DNA of 64,000 bases, taken from positions 448,456,719 to 448,520,718 of the forward strand of contig OX422211.1 of NCBI GenBank assembly GCA_949130495.1, written 5' to 3'. Each line of letters begins with the position of its first letter. Within the stretch, counting starts at the first letter, position 1. Below, in pieces: positions 10,224-23,539 of the stretch. Made by a program: the position numbers and the translations under genes. The notes under the pieces were generated by a model. It ran no database searches. It was not told where the DNA came from and worked only from the letters and a program-made list of their open reading frames with translations. The DNA is from Sambucus nigra (Eukaryota > Streptophyta > Magnoliopsida > Dipsacales > Adoxaceae).

Positions 10224-11625
10224 AACTGGTATAAGAGATTATTTAAGCAATCACCACTTTTATAAATTGGTATTATAGCATCACATGCTATTTGATATCT
10301 ATGATTGCTTGCATGGTTTGTTTGTCATACCTAGTTGCGCTTCATTAGATATTCTTACTAGTGTTATGACTTGTGTATTTATTATATTACATATTTGTGA
10401 TTTATATTGTTTGGAGTCATTAAGATGTAATTTGAGATTACTACCAACATATTTGATTATTGTACTTGTCAAATTACATGTTGGAAGAAGTATTTTCATC
10501 TCAATCCTGTCTTTAAAACGAGCCAAATACGATAAAACTTGACAATGAAAGTAGTGCATGTAAGAACCGTTTACCGTAAGGAATTAAATTGTAAAAAATG
10601 ATAAGTGTTCATGGGAAAGGGTTGCGAGAGTACAAAATTAACCCGTCATGAAATCCGCCATTTAAAAGAGCCCAAAGAAAAAATTAAGGCAATAAAAACG
10701 ATCATATGCCAAAAATGGGACCAATAGGATTTCTATAAGGAGAGAAAATAAATCACTTTAAAAAAATAAAAGATAGATTATTTATGAGGGTGTTTGGATG
10801 GAAAAATGTAAAAAAAAGGGTTTGCACATTCTGACAAAGTCTTGAAAGAGCATTACATAGTTTTAGACGTTATTGGTGTGAAAATTATTTTAGAGTTTGA
10901 TGTGTTGATTAGATTGAGTCGATGTCATATGAATTCACATTTTTGACACCTAAGGACGATTTTGAGATCATTCGTTAGGCGTATCTGTATTCATCGTGGA
11001 CATATGTTATGTTTGATTGCATTGATTTTCCTATCGAAATTGTTCACACCCATTCATCACGTTTCTATGATTGGGATATCTTAGTGTAAATTCATGGTGT
11101 GTGATTTTTGTAAAATTATTTTAGCATTTTTTTTGTGTGAAAAATTGAAAAATAAAAATAGTATGTGGAATGCTTTTGAGTATCTCTTAATGATCATAGT
11201 TTGTTTTCTTTGCATGTCGTGACAACTCCATCTTTATTTTTATTATTCTTTTCCTTGTTATTTCGGACAAATAAAAAGGGGGAGAACGAATTATGGGGGA
11301 GTTTTACATTATGGGGGAGAATTGAGATTTAATTTTAGTTTTGATTTATGTTTATCTCATTTCAAACTCAATATGTCACGAAGGTATTTGATTTGTCTCA
11401 TGTGTGTAGGAAAAAATATTAATGATCATATTTTGCACACATTGATAAGAAAATCTTAGAAGTTTGAAGATTTCAAGTTGAAGATTTTTGAAGAAAAGTT
11501 TAAGACTTACATGTTTAGTACATTTTCAGTTTTGGGATCATAAGAGGGTATCAGATTTATATAGGCATTTTGATTTGATAATTCAAATGTTTTTATTTTG
11601 TACCGGTATAGACATAGGAGAGATT
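10224..11625 (+). other. Non-coding internal region of the 9161-23202 element
   Basis: It starts with a degenerate tRNA-iMet primer-binding site (TGGTATAAGAG at 10227) and ends in purine-rich sequence before the right LTR. No gag or pol motif is readable; the open frames are short. Two GGGGGAGA-type runs (11278-11325) resemble the area downstream of copia gag/pol and may be a decayed polypurine zone. Confidence 0.6.
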
Positions 11626-12358
11626 TGTAAGGACATATTTTATAAGTCTTGTTTTACATTAGTTCATGTCGTATACCGCTACAAATCATCGAAGAAAAAG
11701 TTCAAGTTTGAAAATACATGAAGAATGACCGAATATCGAAAGTCCTCAACATTCAAGCCTCTGCTAGTTTAATTTTGGTAAGGTTGTATTTTAGTCCCTT
11801 AACGGTTCAATTAAAAGTGTTGGGATATTTTTCTAAAATATTTTCTAAGTGTTGAGGCGTTGTTTTTCGTAAAAATATTTTTCTAAGTGTTAAGGCAGAC
11901 TTTTGAAATAAAAAACAAAATATTCTTTTTTCGCTCCGTCATTCGAGCGACATACGTCTGTCATTCAAGTGACATAGGCATCTCGCGCGATGTCGTTCAA
12001 GTGACATCCAGCTTCATTGGATCAATATTTGGACTTCGTTTAAGCTACGCGCCTACTTAATTTTTCTATATAAATTGTGTTAAACGAGTCCTTTTTCGTC
12101 AAGAAGACCTGACGAATTTTTTTCTGCATAAACTGCAAATAGAATATTACCTTTTTCTTCTTCATTCAGGGTTCAAATCCATTTGTTTTTCAATTCACAA
12201 AAATCCCAATCATTAGTGAATTATTTTAGAACTCGAGATACATCTTTGCTGGAGTTTATCTTATAGGGAGGATAACCTACTGCTGATTTAGGTGCCACTT
12301 GTGGGAGGTTCTGCGCAGACTTAGCTGTGTGTCATAGGGAGTACTCATGGGTGTTCCT
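11626..12358 (+). mobile_element. Right LTR of the 9161-23202 element, first part
   Basis: It begins TGTAAGGACATATTTTATAA and aligns with the left LTR until GGTGTTCCT at 12358, where a foreign LTR begins. TTCCT (12354-12358) is repeated at 22871-22875, marking the nested insertion. Confidence 0.85.
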
Positions 12359-15334
12359 TATGACACCCCTACTAACTAAATACCGGGTAGCTACTCCTTT
12401 ATTAAATTAATACATAATATCAAATTAGTTTAGTCTTAGCATCACTGTCGAAAACATTTAGTTACTTACTAGCCACCTAATTTTTAAAATAGACAGAGAT
12501 GCCAAAATTTATTAATTAAATTAATAAAATTAACTAAGTAATTAAATCATCATCCATCAATCTCATAAACAATCTCACATGATTAACCAACATAATGAAA
12601 TAATCTGAGTTTGGAGTAAACACTCCAATAAGAATGATACCCGACTAAATAAAATCCCAATACAAGAATGTGAATAAATAAACTAACATTTGAAATAATG
12701 AAAGTCTGTATCTACAATCTCTAAATAAGAATGGGCAACATGCCCTAACTGATATGAATGACTCTGAAGGAACCAAAGATAAATGTGGAGGTGACTAATA
12801 CTGAGATCCTGTAGCTTCCACAACAGCTACATCACGTCATCAGAATAGAACTCCTATGCTTGGTGTCCCTGTGGCTAGGCACCTAAAAGGTTTTTACAAA
12901 AAGAAATAGATTTGAAAGCAAACAGGTCAGAGCCCGAGGTGAAAATATTTTAAAAACATCAAGTGTTTAAAATATAATATTAAACAGCACATATATTAAA
13001 TATGTTAGTCACGTGTCTTCACTTGAGATCCTCACCCCTCAACTATTGTGTGCGCCTAACGCATCTTCTAAATTCCATCCTAGTTATGCCACTATCTAAC
13101 TAGTCCCTACCAACTCCTTTTTTCGCATTCTAATATAGGTTTCCTACTCGTATTGCCCAAACAAGTCATATTTATATCCCCCCATTTACAATAATCAAAT
13201 TAATTCTCTCAAGTGCTATATAAATTTCCACATTATCAACCCATTTAAATATCTTAGTCATTCACATCTACTAAGCAACAGTGAACCAGTCATAAGTACA
13301 TATATAAATCACTTTCAGTATATATACATATATGGCACCCCTAGGCTAAGATGCGATGCACACATACTCTGCTATCGAACCCATGTACACCACCTACGTA
13401 AGTATCATGCGTTTCGAATCACTCAAGAACCGTCGCAATACAAATCACACATACTGGAGGCGAACATAGTTCACATACCCATGGGTCACGCACATACCTA
13501 CGCTCCCATGGTCAGCTAACTTATCAACTCACAAATAAGTCATTCACCGTCCTATGTCCTTAAGGTACCAATCTAAATCCACCCGAAGGCACATAAATAT
13601 ATGATGGTCCTTTTTCGAAAATCAACCTCCCGTGATAGCACGTATGGTAGGTTTGTCATACACACAATAATCCCGTTATTAAGTAATCACACAACTTAGG
13701 TAATCATCACATTAATATAGGTATACACCAACCCTATATCTTAACTCTCATACGTATCATAGTGTCATCCCGAATATTCCACGTAATTTGTTAGCGCAAA
13801 ACTCTCGTCGTAAGTCCGAATACTTAAACCTACCTCCTAAGGTTACTAAGTTACGCACTGGTCTCTAAGGTTATCTCAGTAATGCCAAGTCCCTCTTCTA
13901 CTGGTCCTAACCTTAAATTAACATTCGTCCAATTTAAATCCCAAATTTTATGAAATTTCTAATCGTACCTCACCCGGTAACCATTCGTAAGTATCCCATT
14001 TAATCCCATAATGGATAACATAATTCGGGCATTAGCTACAACCCTACTAACCTTAACCAAGTCTCAAAATAACCTATTAATCTACCTAAGGGTTCTTATA
14101 AGCTTGGGAATTGCCATACCTTAAAGGGAAATAATCTACAAAAAGCAGAAGCAGTCGATCGATCGAAGAAATGGGTTGATCGATCGAACAGTCGATCGAC
14201 CGAAATTCTTGGGTCGATCGATCGATCGAGCAGTTATCTGCCCATAATTCCTTTAACAGTTACGGTTTCTCCCATTTTTACACCTCCAATTATCCATTAC
14301 AACGTCCCAACTCCCAAATAAGTATACTAAATATTAAACCAACATATCTACCCTAATTCTTGGATAAAAAGTCCTGGATATTACTACAACCCTAATTCTT
14401 AAATATCTCTTCAATGATCATCATAAATCTCAATTTAATTTCGTGTTTTCCTAACTCTTAATTTATAAATTCGTTCAGTTAATATATCCCAGAAGATCCA
14501 CTACATGCAAACCTATCCAAGTTCAACAATTTAGTCTCCAATTCCACATTATTACCATTATTCATAACTTGTCTTCCAATCTAAACTATCATGTAAAACA
14601 TATTCCTTAAATCATTGCAAGATAAATCACTTCCTTGGAAAATAAAGATTTTGATCCTTTGAAGTAGATGGTATGGGAATGATTCTCTCTTCCCGATCTA
14701 TCCGGTGATGGTGACGTTGGTGCAAAGGCCTATAAGTGGTGGTTCTCCTTTAGGGACTTCCCTCTCTTCCTCTCTAACTGTCGTTGGTGATTTTTGGTGA
14801 TGTAAAACCTAAGGCTTTAACCTATTGGATGATAAATATTTCTAAATTTCGTGGGTGACTATTCCTCAAATAGTAAAAATGACTAAAATACCCTCCCGGA
14901 TTGCCGATTAGGCCTAAAATGCCCCGGGACACAAACTAAACTCCCGGCTAGTGTTTTCTGACTATCTCGACTCTTACGGACACATTGGCACAATCAAAAT
15001 GGACATACGGGTGATATAAAAATAATTTACTTTTAAATTCATTAAATTGGTTCCTGACACAACTGACACGCGCATCCCAACTTAATTACCGAAACTTTCA
15101 TATTCTCAACTCGTGATAATTTTCATAAATTCAATAATCATATATTACCATATTCACTCAGTAATATTCAACATTATCATCATAATCGCATACTAACTCT
15201 CGTCTCGCTAGTTATTTAAATTCGAATTAATTTTCAATTAATTATCCCAAATTAATTTAATTAATCCCGTAATAAAAAGTAATTTCATTTAATTAATCTC
15301 ATAATTAAAAGCCATAAATATATGGGGTATTACA
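12359..15334 (-). mobile_element. 3' LTR of the LARD-like element
   Basis: It is collinear with 19851-22870 over its whole length. On the minus strand it is preceded by the polypurine tract TTAGGGGGGAAGTA (15335-15348). It contains a cluster of TCGATCGA words at 14154-14230 and, downstream on the minus strand, TATAAGAA at 14093-14100. Confidence 0.85.
14093..14230 (-). promoter_or_regulatory. LTR promoter with TCGATCGA word cluster
   Basis: Four blocks of tandem TCGATCGA/GATCGATC lie at 14154-14230. On the minus strand they sit about 54 bases upstream of TATAAGAA (14093-14100). The sister LTR keeps the arrangement (words 21651-21724, TATAAGAA 21587-21594). Repeated palindromic words next to a TATA box suggest a binding-site array; this is not proven. 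Confidence 0.5.
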
Positions 15335-17771
15335 TACTTCCCCCCTAATAACGGAATTTCGTCCCAAAATAAAAAAGGTAAGGGATAACCGATAAAAAAA
15401 AAGTAACCTCAAGTACTCAAAACCACTTCAAAGTAAGGCTCGATCATTATTGCCCCCGCTTCACAACAAGCTTATTTAACACTCTTGACACTTTATCAGT
15501 TATAGGGTCACACCTCAATAAAGGCACATCACCTTGTGCTCTTTCTAAACTAGATTTGAATAAAAATATCCTATACATCATTGGTCGCATTACCTTAATA
15601 TTATTGGGAGGCCGCACCTCACTTTGTAACAATTCCTGTGTTTATCTAGACACAAAACTCCCATCCTGGAAGAAACAATATGAACGTATGACTACTCTTA
15701 TTCGTTCTTCGAACATCTGTTCCCGATGGTGTGACTTTTACTAAAGGCAAAAGTCACCTAAAATGGTTTGTGGTTATCCCATCACAGTCATCAGACTCTA
15801 ACTTCTGACTAATCTAAAACTCAGACTATCCACTCACCTCTAAACATCCAGAGGAAGGATAGTAAGGTTTATCCGCACAAAACCTCAAATAGCACCTAGT
15901 TCATGATAAATAGGTTCGTGTTTTCACACAACTCTACCATTAGGTAATATCCTCTCCCATTATCATATTATACTTTACTTACTAGCTATATCCGTTGTGG
16001 AAAATAAAATGATCGCAATGAGTCAAAATTTTCTTTCCTACAGTTTCACAATTATTAATCACTTTGCGTTTACTCCCTGGCTATAGTTGATGCACCCTGC
16101 TCAAAACGAAATGTTATCCCTGCTACTTCCTCAAATTTCATATTGAAGGTGGGGTTCAAGGATCTCATCCTAGTTCAGAACAATGCTAGGCAGGATCACG
16201 TACCAATGTGATTCTCCTTTTTAAAGATAGACTAGGTCACACTATCTAATGGCGTAAATCACCCATAGGTATAACAATTACTTTCCTTTTGGTAAACATG
16301 TTAAACACATTCGAAGGGACTCGTGACTTATCTTGAGGTTGGCAACCCATTAAAGAAAGTCACTAACTTGACTCTTCCACTATTGGAATCGTCGGATTGA
16401 TACAAAATTTTATGGCTGATCATCTTACTCCAACCGATTTCTATCCATGAGTGTTGCACGTGGAGACTACTTACTATGTCCCTTTCAATACCTACTTTCA
16501 CTTATAATTCTCCCATTAAGTGGTACTTAATAATCCTCGTCTTCCCTTAGGGTATAACAAAAGTTTCGACCCATGCACTTTTCGACACGATGTGCACTTT
16601 TGGACTCCTTATACCTTATTGACATCATCATTCTATTTATGCGCAAGTCACTCTCAATATTCTGCTGGGTAGAACTCCGCTCCAATTTGTCCAGAATAGT
16701 TAAATATTTGTCTTCTCAAGCGATACCCCCTTTTTAAATGGCTTCCCACTTCCTTTCCACCAAGTTCGGACGTGCTACTCTGATTATACATGAATATATG
16801 GATTCTCGTCCTTCTCTCATGATGTTTAATCCACTCTACCACTTCCATTTTGTTATATTAGTCCCCCAAGCATAAATTTCACACATCTATTTACATGCCT
16901 CTTTTTCTGGTGATTCTGACATCAGCAAACTAAGGTGTCCACACACCCTAATAATCATGCATACGAGTTTAAACATCGTATACGCTTCATACATACGCCT
17001 AATTCTTTATTGCCCTTGTATTCACAACGTGTCTATACCACTTGGGCATTCTCAATCACCCCAGGATTTGAAATTTTAAATCCTCCTTATCATTATTCCA
17101 TCCTTGAACCCACTGTAATAAAACAAAATTTTCAATACTTCCTTACCACATAACTGGCTCTACTGGCCTTATATCGTAATTTAACTTTCAACTTACACTT
17201 ATAACTACATATTTCTATAATGATTGAGGTACTGAACTCATTTACAGATGTCCAAACATCTCCCTACTACCAACCTCACGCTAAGTTTCATGCGTGGGAT
17301 TTCTCGCAAAGAGAAATCTAAACAAGGAACCCCTCGATACACTACTACCTAGCATTGTCGGTCATCAGAATCCATTAGGCCCTCAGTCCATAACATGTAC
17401 CCCTATATTCCCGTCTCTTGACACTAAAATTACATCTTCTTCCGTAATTACACTTAAACAAGGAACTTCCTAAGAAAGACAATGTCACTTAAAATTGGTG
17501 GTAATTACCTTTCATAAACATCGTGCACATATAATCGGGGCTCTCAAAATCCTATCCCAAGACATACAACTATGAGTCTTAACTCCAACGTCTCTAAAAG
17601 GGTGATATAATAATGCAATCTTCCTATTACCAAGTTCTGAGCATTAAACATAATAACAAGCTAAATCTTCCTGCTGAACAGTAAACTCAATACACTCCGA
17701 GTCATATTAGTAAAGTCCCTACACATACCAGGATCAAATATCCGGGACAATTATACCTTTTGAAGTCTCTG

Positions 17772-17773
<2 letters not shown>

Positions 17774-17831
<58 letters not shown>
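17774..17831. repeat. (TA)n microsatellite
   Basis: About 58 bases of uninterrupted TA repeat inside the LARD-like element. Confidence 0.95.
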
Positions 17832-17834
<3 letters not shown>

Positions 17835-18869
17835 AGCCCCCCCTCTTGCAGGTGAGGTTTCGCCATAATAAAACATCCTACACTAAGGTAGTAACCCCGA
17901 TAGACTTGCAATATCCGCACACTATCAGTCTAATCATCACTTATAAAACCATAATCATGATAATATCATACTCGTATAACACATTACTAAAACGAGTAAT
18001 CTCAATAAAGGATATACCGCCATCGATACACCCATTCATCCTCCGCGGATAACACTAACGGTAACCCCACTATATCAGGCAAAATATTCACATAATAATA
18101 ACGTTGTCGATATACGCACTAAACTCGTCTCACATGAGAATCTAGCAATAATAAAAATGTAGTGACTCATTCGTGTCACATACAATAAGCCTCATCTTCT
18201 GAGGGTAAAACTCATACTTCTACCTTGCCAATCGCCCTGGATCTTAAATGGTTCTTGGATATAACACGCCTGTCCGAATCAAAATGAAAATTATAATAAC
18301 TATTTCCCTTCCTAATCCCCATACCCTTATCCCTTTACTCACTTCGAGAAAATTTTACACATGGGGTTTTACTTTCCCCCAAAATGCTTCTACACATAAT
18401 CCACTTATCTCCGGTTATACTGACCATGTTAGGGTTGTCCTTCTCTCGGACTTTAGTAGTCTCGATTCTGATGGCTACCCCCATTGTTCCCTTAGCTTTG
18501 TTGGCCCTAAGGAACATGCTACTAGCTTCAACAACCCATACTGAATTCACCATCGCTGGATAGAAATTCACCTATCTAAATCATTTAAATGGGTCTACTG
18601 ATGGGTCTCCCCCTTGTGGTGCTTCTCCAACACCATTTCACCTAGTCTTATTCTCTGACTAAATTCTTCGATTCTTGTAGCTCCCCGCACAAGGAAGCAT
18701 TAACATCCATATCGACAAACGCAACATTATTGTCATCTGCATTGACCGCCCAAGAAAAATTTCCCATAAGTGCTAGCAATTTTTCTTATGAGTTGATTTC
18801 CCCCTTTTAAATCCTCTTCTCCATTGTACCTACTTCATTCGGTGCAAGGTTCACTAATTGATTAAATTT

Positions 18870-19060
18870 CTTTTCACAAAGGGACCTCTGTTTGCCCATC
18901 TGTTGTGAGTTCAGAATAACGTTCGCATCTTGTGTTGAACATATGATGAAGGAACTTGAAGTTAAATAGTACCTAAGATCCTTTCATTGACACAACATTC
19001 GACTTATAAATGTAGTGTTTGACTCCTACCTTTATTACTTTGCTCTGACGAGCCAAGAAG
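18870..19060 (-). pseudogene. Integrase core remnant (Ty3/gypsy)
   Basis: Reading the minus strand, a segment resembles the gypsy integrase core between the second Asp and the catalytic Glu. It has VS-x-x-GS, then FLHHMFNTRCE, then TDGQTEV. The Asp expected in the VSD motif is replaced by Met, and a stop follows the GS. The Glu of TDGQTE is present; directly after it the similarity ends. It is the only recognisable pol piece in this element. The match is short, so the call is moderate. Confidence 0.5.
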
Positions 19061-19850
19061 AATTTACCCCAAATTTCACTTTTGATTAGCCACACTCCGA
19101 CATATGCCCAAGCCTTTGGATATTTTACATTCGTTGGCTAACATACACCATTTTCGCATTTATAGAATTTCCACTATTGGTTCTCTTCAATGTTTAGTCT
19201 AACTCTCTCCCAATCCAACCGCGTTGGGTGAGTCTAATTTGACTCTACTTTCTACTATAGTAGCACATGGAAGTCATATATTGTGCCCTAGCCATCTTTA
19301 CTATCCTGGCTTTCCGTGCCATAATAGGGGTGACCTCAACTACGGTCATATTTAATTAGTTATTTAGTACTGAAGGATACCTATTTTTACCTCGTATACC
19401 TTATTTTCCAAATTTCGGGACGAAATTTCGTTATTAGGGGGGAAGTATGTAATATCCCGTATTTTTATGGCTTTTAAATTGGGGATTTATAAAATTTAAT
19501 TGAGATAAATTAATTTAAATATTTACTAGCATGACAAGAGTCATTAATTATTAGAAATTTGTTGAATATTACTTATTGAGTAAAGTAATGTATAGAATTG
19601 TATTTATTAAAATTGTCACGAATTGACATTTTTGGGTCGATCGATCAGGAATAGCCCAGATTCCACCATTTTTAACTACGGGTTTCTTTATTAAAACTCA
19701 ACAAAAACTCCATAAACAAGTCCCAAACTACCAACTAATTAAACCAATTATCATATATACCTATTTACATGATTTTCTACATAAAGCATGTACGAGTTTC
19801 ATTAATGACATTGGATTAAAGGGCTAATTCACCATATTTTTGAAACCACT

Positions 19851-22800
19851 TGTGACACCCCTACTAATTAAATACCGGGTAGCTACTCCTTTATTACATT
19901 AATACAAAATATCAAGTTGGTTTAGTCTTAGCATCACTGTCGAAAATATTTAGTTACTTACAAGCCACCTAATATTTAAAATAAAGAGAGAAGCCAAATT
20001 TTATTAATTAAATTAATAAAATTAACCAAGTAATTAAATCATCATCCATCAATCGCATAAACAATCTCATATGAATAACCAACGTAATGAAATAATCTTA
20101 GTTTGGAGTAAACACTCCAACAAGAATGATACCCGACTAAATAAAATCCCAATACATGAGTCGGAATAAATAAACCAACATCTAAAATAATGAAAGTATG
20201 TATCTACAATCTCTAAATAATAATGGGCAACATGCCCTAACTGATATGAATGACTCTGAAAGAACCAAAGATAAATGTGGAGGCGACTAATACTGAGATC
20301 CTGTAGATTCCACAGCAGCTACAGCACGTCATCAGAATAGAACTCCTATGCTTGGCGTCCCTGTGGCTGGGCACCTAAAAGGTTTTTACCAAAAGAAATA
20401 GATTTGAAAGAAAACGGGTCAGAGCCCGAGGTGAAAATATTTTAAAAACAACAAGTGTTTAAATTACAATATTAAACAACACATATATTAAATGTGTTAG
20501 TCACATTCCCTCACTTGAGATCCTCACTGCTCAACTATTGTGCATGCCTAATGCATCTTCTAAATTCCATCCTAGTTATGCCACTATCTAACTAGTCCGT
20601 ACCAACTCCTCCTTTCACATTCTAATATAGGGTTCATACTCGTATTTCCCAAACAAGTCATATTTATATCCCCCCATTTACATTAATCAAATTACTTATC
20701 TCAAGTGCTATATAAATTTCTACATTTTCAACCCATTTAAATATCTTAGTCATTCACATCTACTAAGCAACAGTGAACCAGTCACAAGTACATATATAAA
20801 TCACACTCAGTATACATATACATATATGGCACCCCTAGGCTAAGCTGCGGTGCACGCATACTCTGCTATCGAATCTATGCACATCACGTACGTAAGGATC
20901 ACGAGTTCTGAATCACTAAGGAACCGTCTCAATACAAATCACACATATTGGAGGCGAACATAGTTCACATACCCATGGGTTATGCACATACCTATGCTCT
21001 CATGGTCAGCTGACTTATCAACTCACAAATAAGTCATTCACAGTCCTATGCCCTTAAGGTACCAATCTAAATCCCCCCAAAGGCACACAAAGATAAGATG
21101 GTTCTTTTTTGAAAATCAACCTCATGTGATAGCAAGTATGGTAGGTATGTCATACACACAATAATCCAGATACTAAGTAATCACACAACTTAGGTAATCA
21201 TCACATTAACATAGGTATACACCAGATCTATATCTTAAGTCTCATACGTATCGTAGTGTCATCCCGAATATTCCACATAATATGTTAGTGCAAAACTCTC
21301 ATCGTAAGTCCGAGTACTTAAACCTACCTTGTAAGGTTACTATGTTACGCACTGGTCTCTAAGGTTATCTCAGTAATTCCAAGTTCCTCTTCTATTGGCC
21401 CTACCCTTAAATTAACATTCGTCCAATTTAAATCCTAAATTTTATGAAATTTCTAACCGTACCTCACTCGGTAACTATTCCTAAGTATCCCATTTAATCC
21501 CATAATGTATAACATAATCCGGGCATTCGCTACAACCCTACTGACCTTAACCTAGTCTCACAATAACCTATTAATCTCCCTAAAGGTTCTTATAATCTTG
21601 GGAATTATCATACCTTAAGGGGAAATAATCTAAAAAAATTAGGAGGGGTGGGTCGATCGAAGAAATGGGTCGATCGGTCGAACAGTCGATCGATCGACAT
21701 TCTTGGGTCGACCGATCGATCGAGCAGTTATCTGGCCAGAATTCCTTTAACAGTTACGGGTTCTCCCATTTTTACACCTCCAATTCTCCATCACAATGTC
21801 CCAACTCCCAAATAAGTATACTAAGTATTAAACCAACATATCTACACTAGTTTTAGCGTTCGAGATTCATCAAACCATCACAGAATGTCGATTTCTTAGA
21901 TCAAAAGTCATGAATATTACTACAACCCCAAATCTTAAATATCTCTTCAATGATCATCATAAATCTCAATTTAATTTCGTGTTTTCCTAACTCTTAATTT
22001 ATAAATTCGTTCAGGTAATATATCCCAGAAGATCCACTACATGCAAACCTTTCCAAGTTCAACAATTTAGTCTCTAATTCCATGTTATTGCCATTATTCA
22101 TAATTTGTCTTCTAATCTAAACTATCATGTAAAACATATGCCTTAAATCATTGAAAGATAAATCACTTGCCTGAAAAATAAAGATTCTAATCCTTTGAAG
22201 TAGATGGTATGGGAATGATTCTCTCTTCACGATCTATCCGGTGGTGGTGACGATGGTGCAAAGGCCTCTAAGTGGTGGTTCTCCTTTGGGGACTTCCCTC
22301 TCTTTCTCTCTAACTGTCGTTGGTGATTTTTGGTGATGGAAAACCTAAGGTTCTAATTTATTGGCTGATAAATCTTTCTAAATTTCGTGGGCCACTATTC
22401 TTCAAATAGTTAAAATGACTAAAATACCCTCCTGGGTTGCCGGTTCGGCCTAAAATGCCCCGGGATCCAAACTAAGCCCCCGGCTAGTGTTTTCTGACTA
22501 TCTCGACCCTTTAGAATACGTTGGCGCACTTAAAATGACCATACAGGTGATATGAAAATAATTTACTTTTAAATCCATTAAATTGGTTCTTGACACAACT
22601 GATACGCGCGTCCCAACTTAATTACCGAAACTACCGTATTCTCAGCTCGCGACAATTTTCATAAATTAAATAATCATATATTGCCATATTCGCTCAGTAA
22701 TATTCAACATTATCATCATAATCACATAATAACTCTCGTCTCGCTGGTTATTTAAATTCGAATTAATTTCCAATTAATTATCCCAAATTAATTTAATTAA

Positions 22801-22870
22801 TCACGTAATTAAAAGCAATTTCATTTAATTAATCTCATAATTAAAAGCCATAAAAATACAGGGTATTACA
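19851..22870 (-). mobile_element. 5' LTR of the LARD-like element
   Basis: It is collinear with 12359-15334. Its + strand left end is TGTGACACCCC and its right end GGGTATTACA. It carries the TCGATCGA word cluster (21651-21724). Confidence 0.85.
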
Positions 22871-22875
22871 TTCCT

Positions 22876-23202
22876 GGGCTGGTTGGACTATGTGTCTTTG
22901 TTAAGTTTTTGAGGTTGATTCATTGCTGACTCAGAATTGCGTGTTCTTGTAGGTATCTGAGGATATTCATTGCTGATTTCTCTTGTAATCATTGTGATAT
23001 TATTAATGAAATAAACGGTTTTTCCTTTTTGGTTTTTTTCATGAAATCTGTGTGTCAGCAATTTTGTTTATGATGGTTTGATTTCACTCACATAGGTGCA
23101 TGTGTTAGGGTTTAATTAAATTGGTTTAAAAATGGACTCTAATTTAATAACTTTAATTAGAATTTATGAATTTATTCAAATCAATATCACACCATTTTCT
23201 TA
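22876..23202 (+). mobile_element. Right LTR of the 9161-23202 element, second part
   Basis: The alignment with the left LTR resumes at CTGGGCTGGTTGGACT, after the second TTCCT copy. It ends TTTTCTTA, where the left LTR has CTTTCTCA. AACAA follows, completing the 5-bp duplication. Confidence 0.85.
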
Positions 23203-23207
23203 AACAA

Positions 23208-23330
23208 GCATAACCCAGGCTCTTTACCAAGGGTTGCAGAGGAGGCTACTACTAGTGTCCTAGCCGACCAAATTGAGAATGTGGCATATAAAGGCAAAAC
23301 TACAGAAGTTGAGGACAAGGTGAAGAAATA
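23208..23330 (+). pseudogene. Antisense ORF of Tat-1, C-terminal piece
   Basis: The frame continues after the retrotransposon insertion. It reads an Ala/Glu/Val-rich stretch (LADQIENVAYKGKT) and ends with a Lys-rich tail and TAA at about 23328-23330. It joins the part ending at 9160, with the AACAA duplication at the junction. Confidence 0.6.
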
Positions 23331-23539
23331 AGAGTTCTTAGATTAGGACTTGTATTTCTTGTGTCGTTTCTTGATTTTTTACTCTGTAAGGGCTTTTCTT
23401 GTTTGTGAATTTATTAATGACAAGGATTTTCTTGAATTACAACTTTATTAGACTACTTTTACTGTACTTTTTCCTTTGTTTATGTCTGTTGCTAAGGACG
23501 ATTAGTCCTTGTTTGATGATTTAAACGTCCTTCTTGGTC

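Larger units (their letters stand above)
15335..19850 (-). other. Internal region of the LARD-like element, with an inverted LTR-junction copy
   Basis: It starts, on the minus strand, with a poor iMet-like primer-binding site (about 8 of 12 bases, 19848-19837). It ends with the polypurine tract at 15335-15348. At 19417-19447 the + strand carries the same 31-base pre-LTR sequence with one mismatch, followed at 19448 by an LTR start in + orientation. The region is therefore bounded at both sides by outward-facing 3' ends. Sequence 19448-19850 is a scrambled LTR fragment with one TCGATCGATC word. Apart from the integrase remnant I see no genes; the open frames are short. Confidence 0.6.
12359..22870 (-). 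mobile_element. LARD-like gypsy element with ~3-kb LTRs (minus strand)
   Basis: Target duplication TTCCT (12354-12358 and 22871-22875). On the minus strand the 5' LTR is 22870-19851 (3020 bp), the internal region 19850-15335 and the 3' LTR 15334-12359 (2976 bp). LTRs begin TGTAATACCC and end GGGTGTCACA; the outermost base pair of one end has mutated (TATGACA at 12359). Apart from an integrase remnant near 18880-19000 there is no readable coding sequence, so it resembles a large retrotransposon derivative. Confidence 0.85.
9161..23202 (+). mobile_element. Non-autonomous Ty1/copia-like LTR element, itself interrupted
   Basis: Target duplications AACAA flank the insertion (9156-9160 and 23203-23207). 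The left LTR is 9161-10223; the right LTR is 11626-12358 plus 22876-23202, split by the 12359-22870 element. The internal region is only ~1.4 kb and carries no gag or pol. It interrupts the Tat-1 antisense ORF. Without the nested insertion the element would be about 3.5 kb. Orientation (+) is set by the primer-binding site at 10227. Confidence 0.85.

Noticed and set aside
10285..10559. Overlapping ORFs of about 85 residues on both strands
   Set aside because: They lie in the non-coding internal region of a non-autonomous element and have no recognisable domain.
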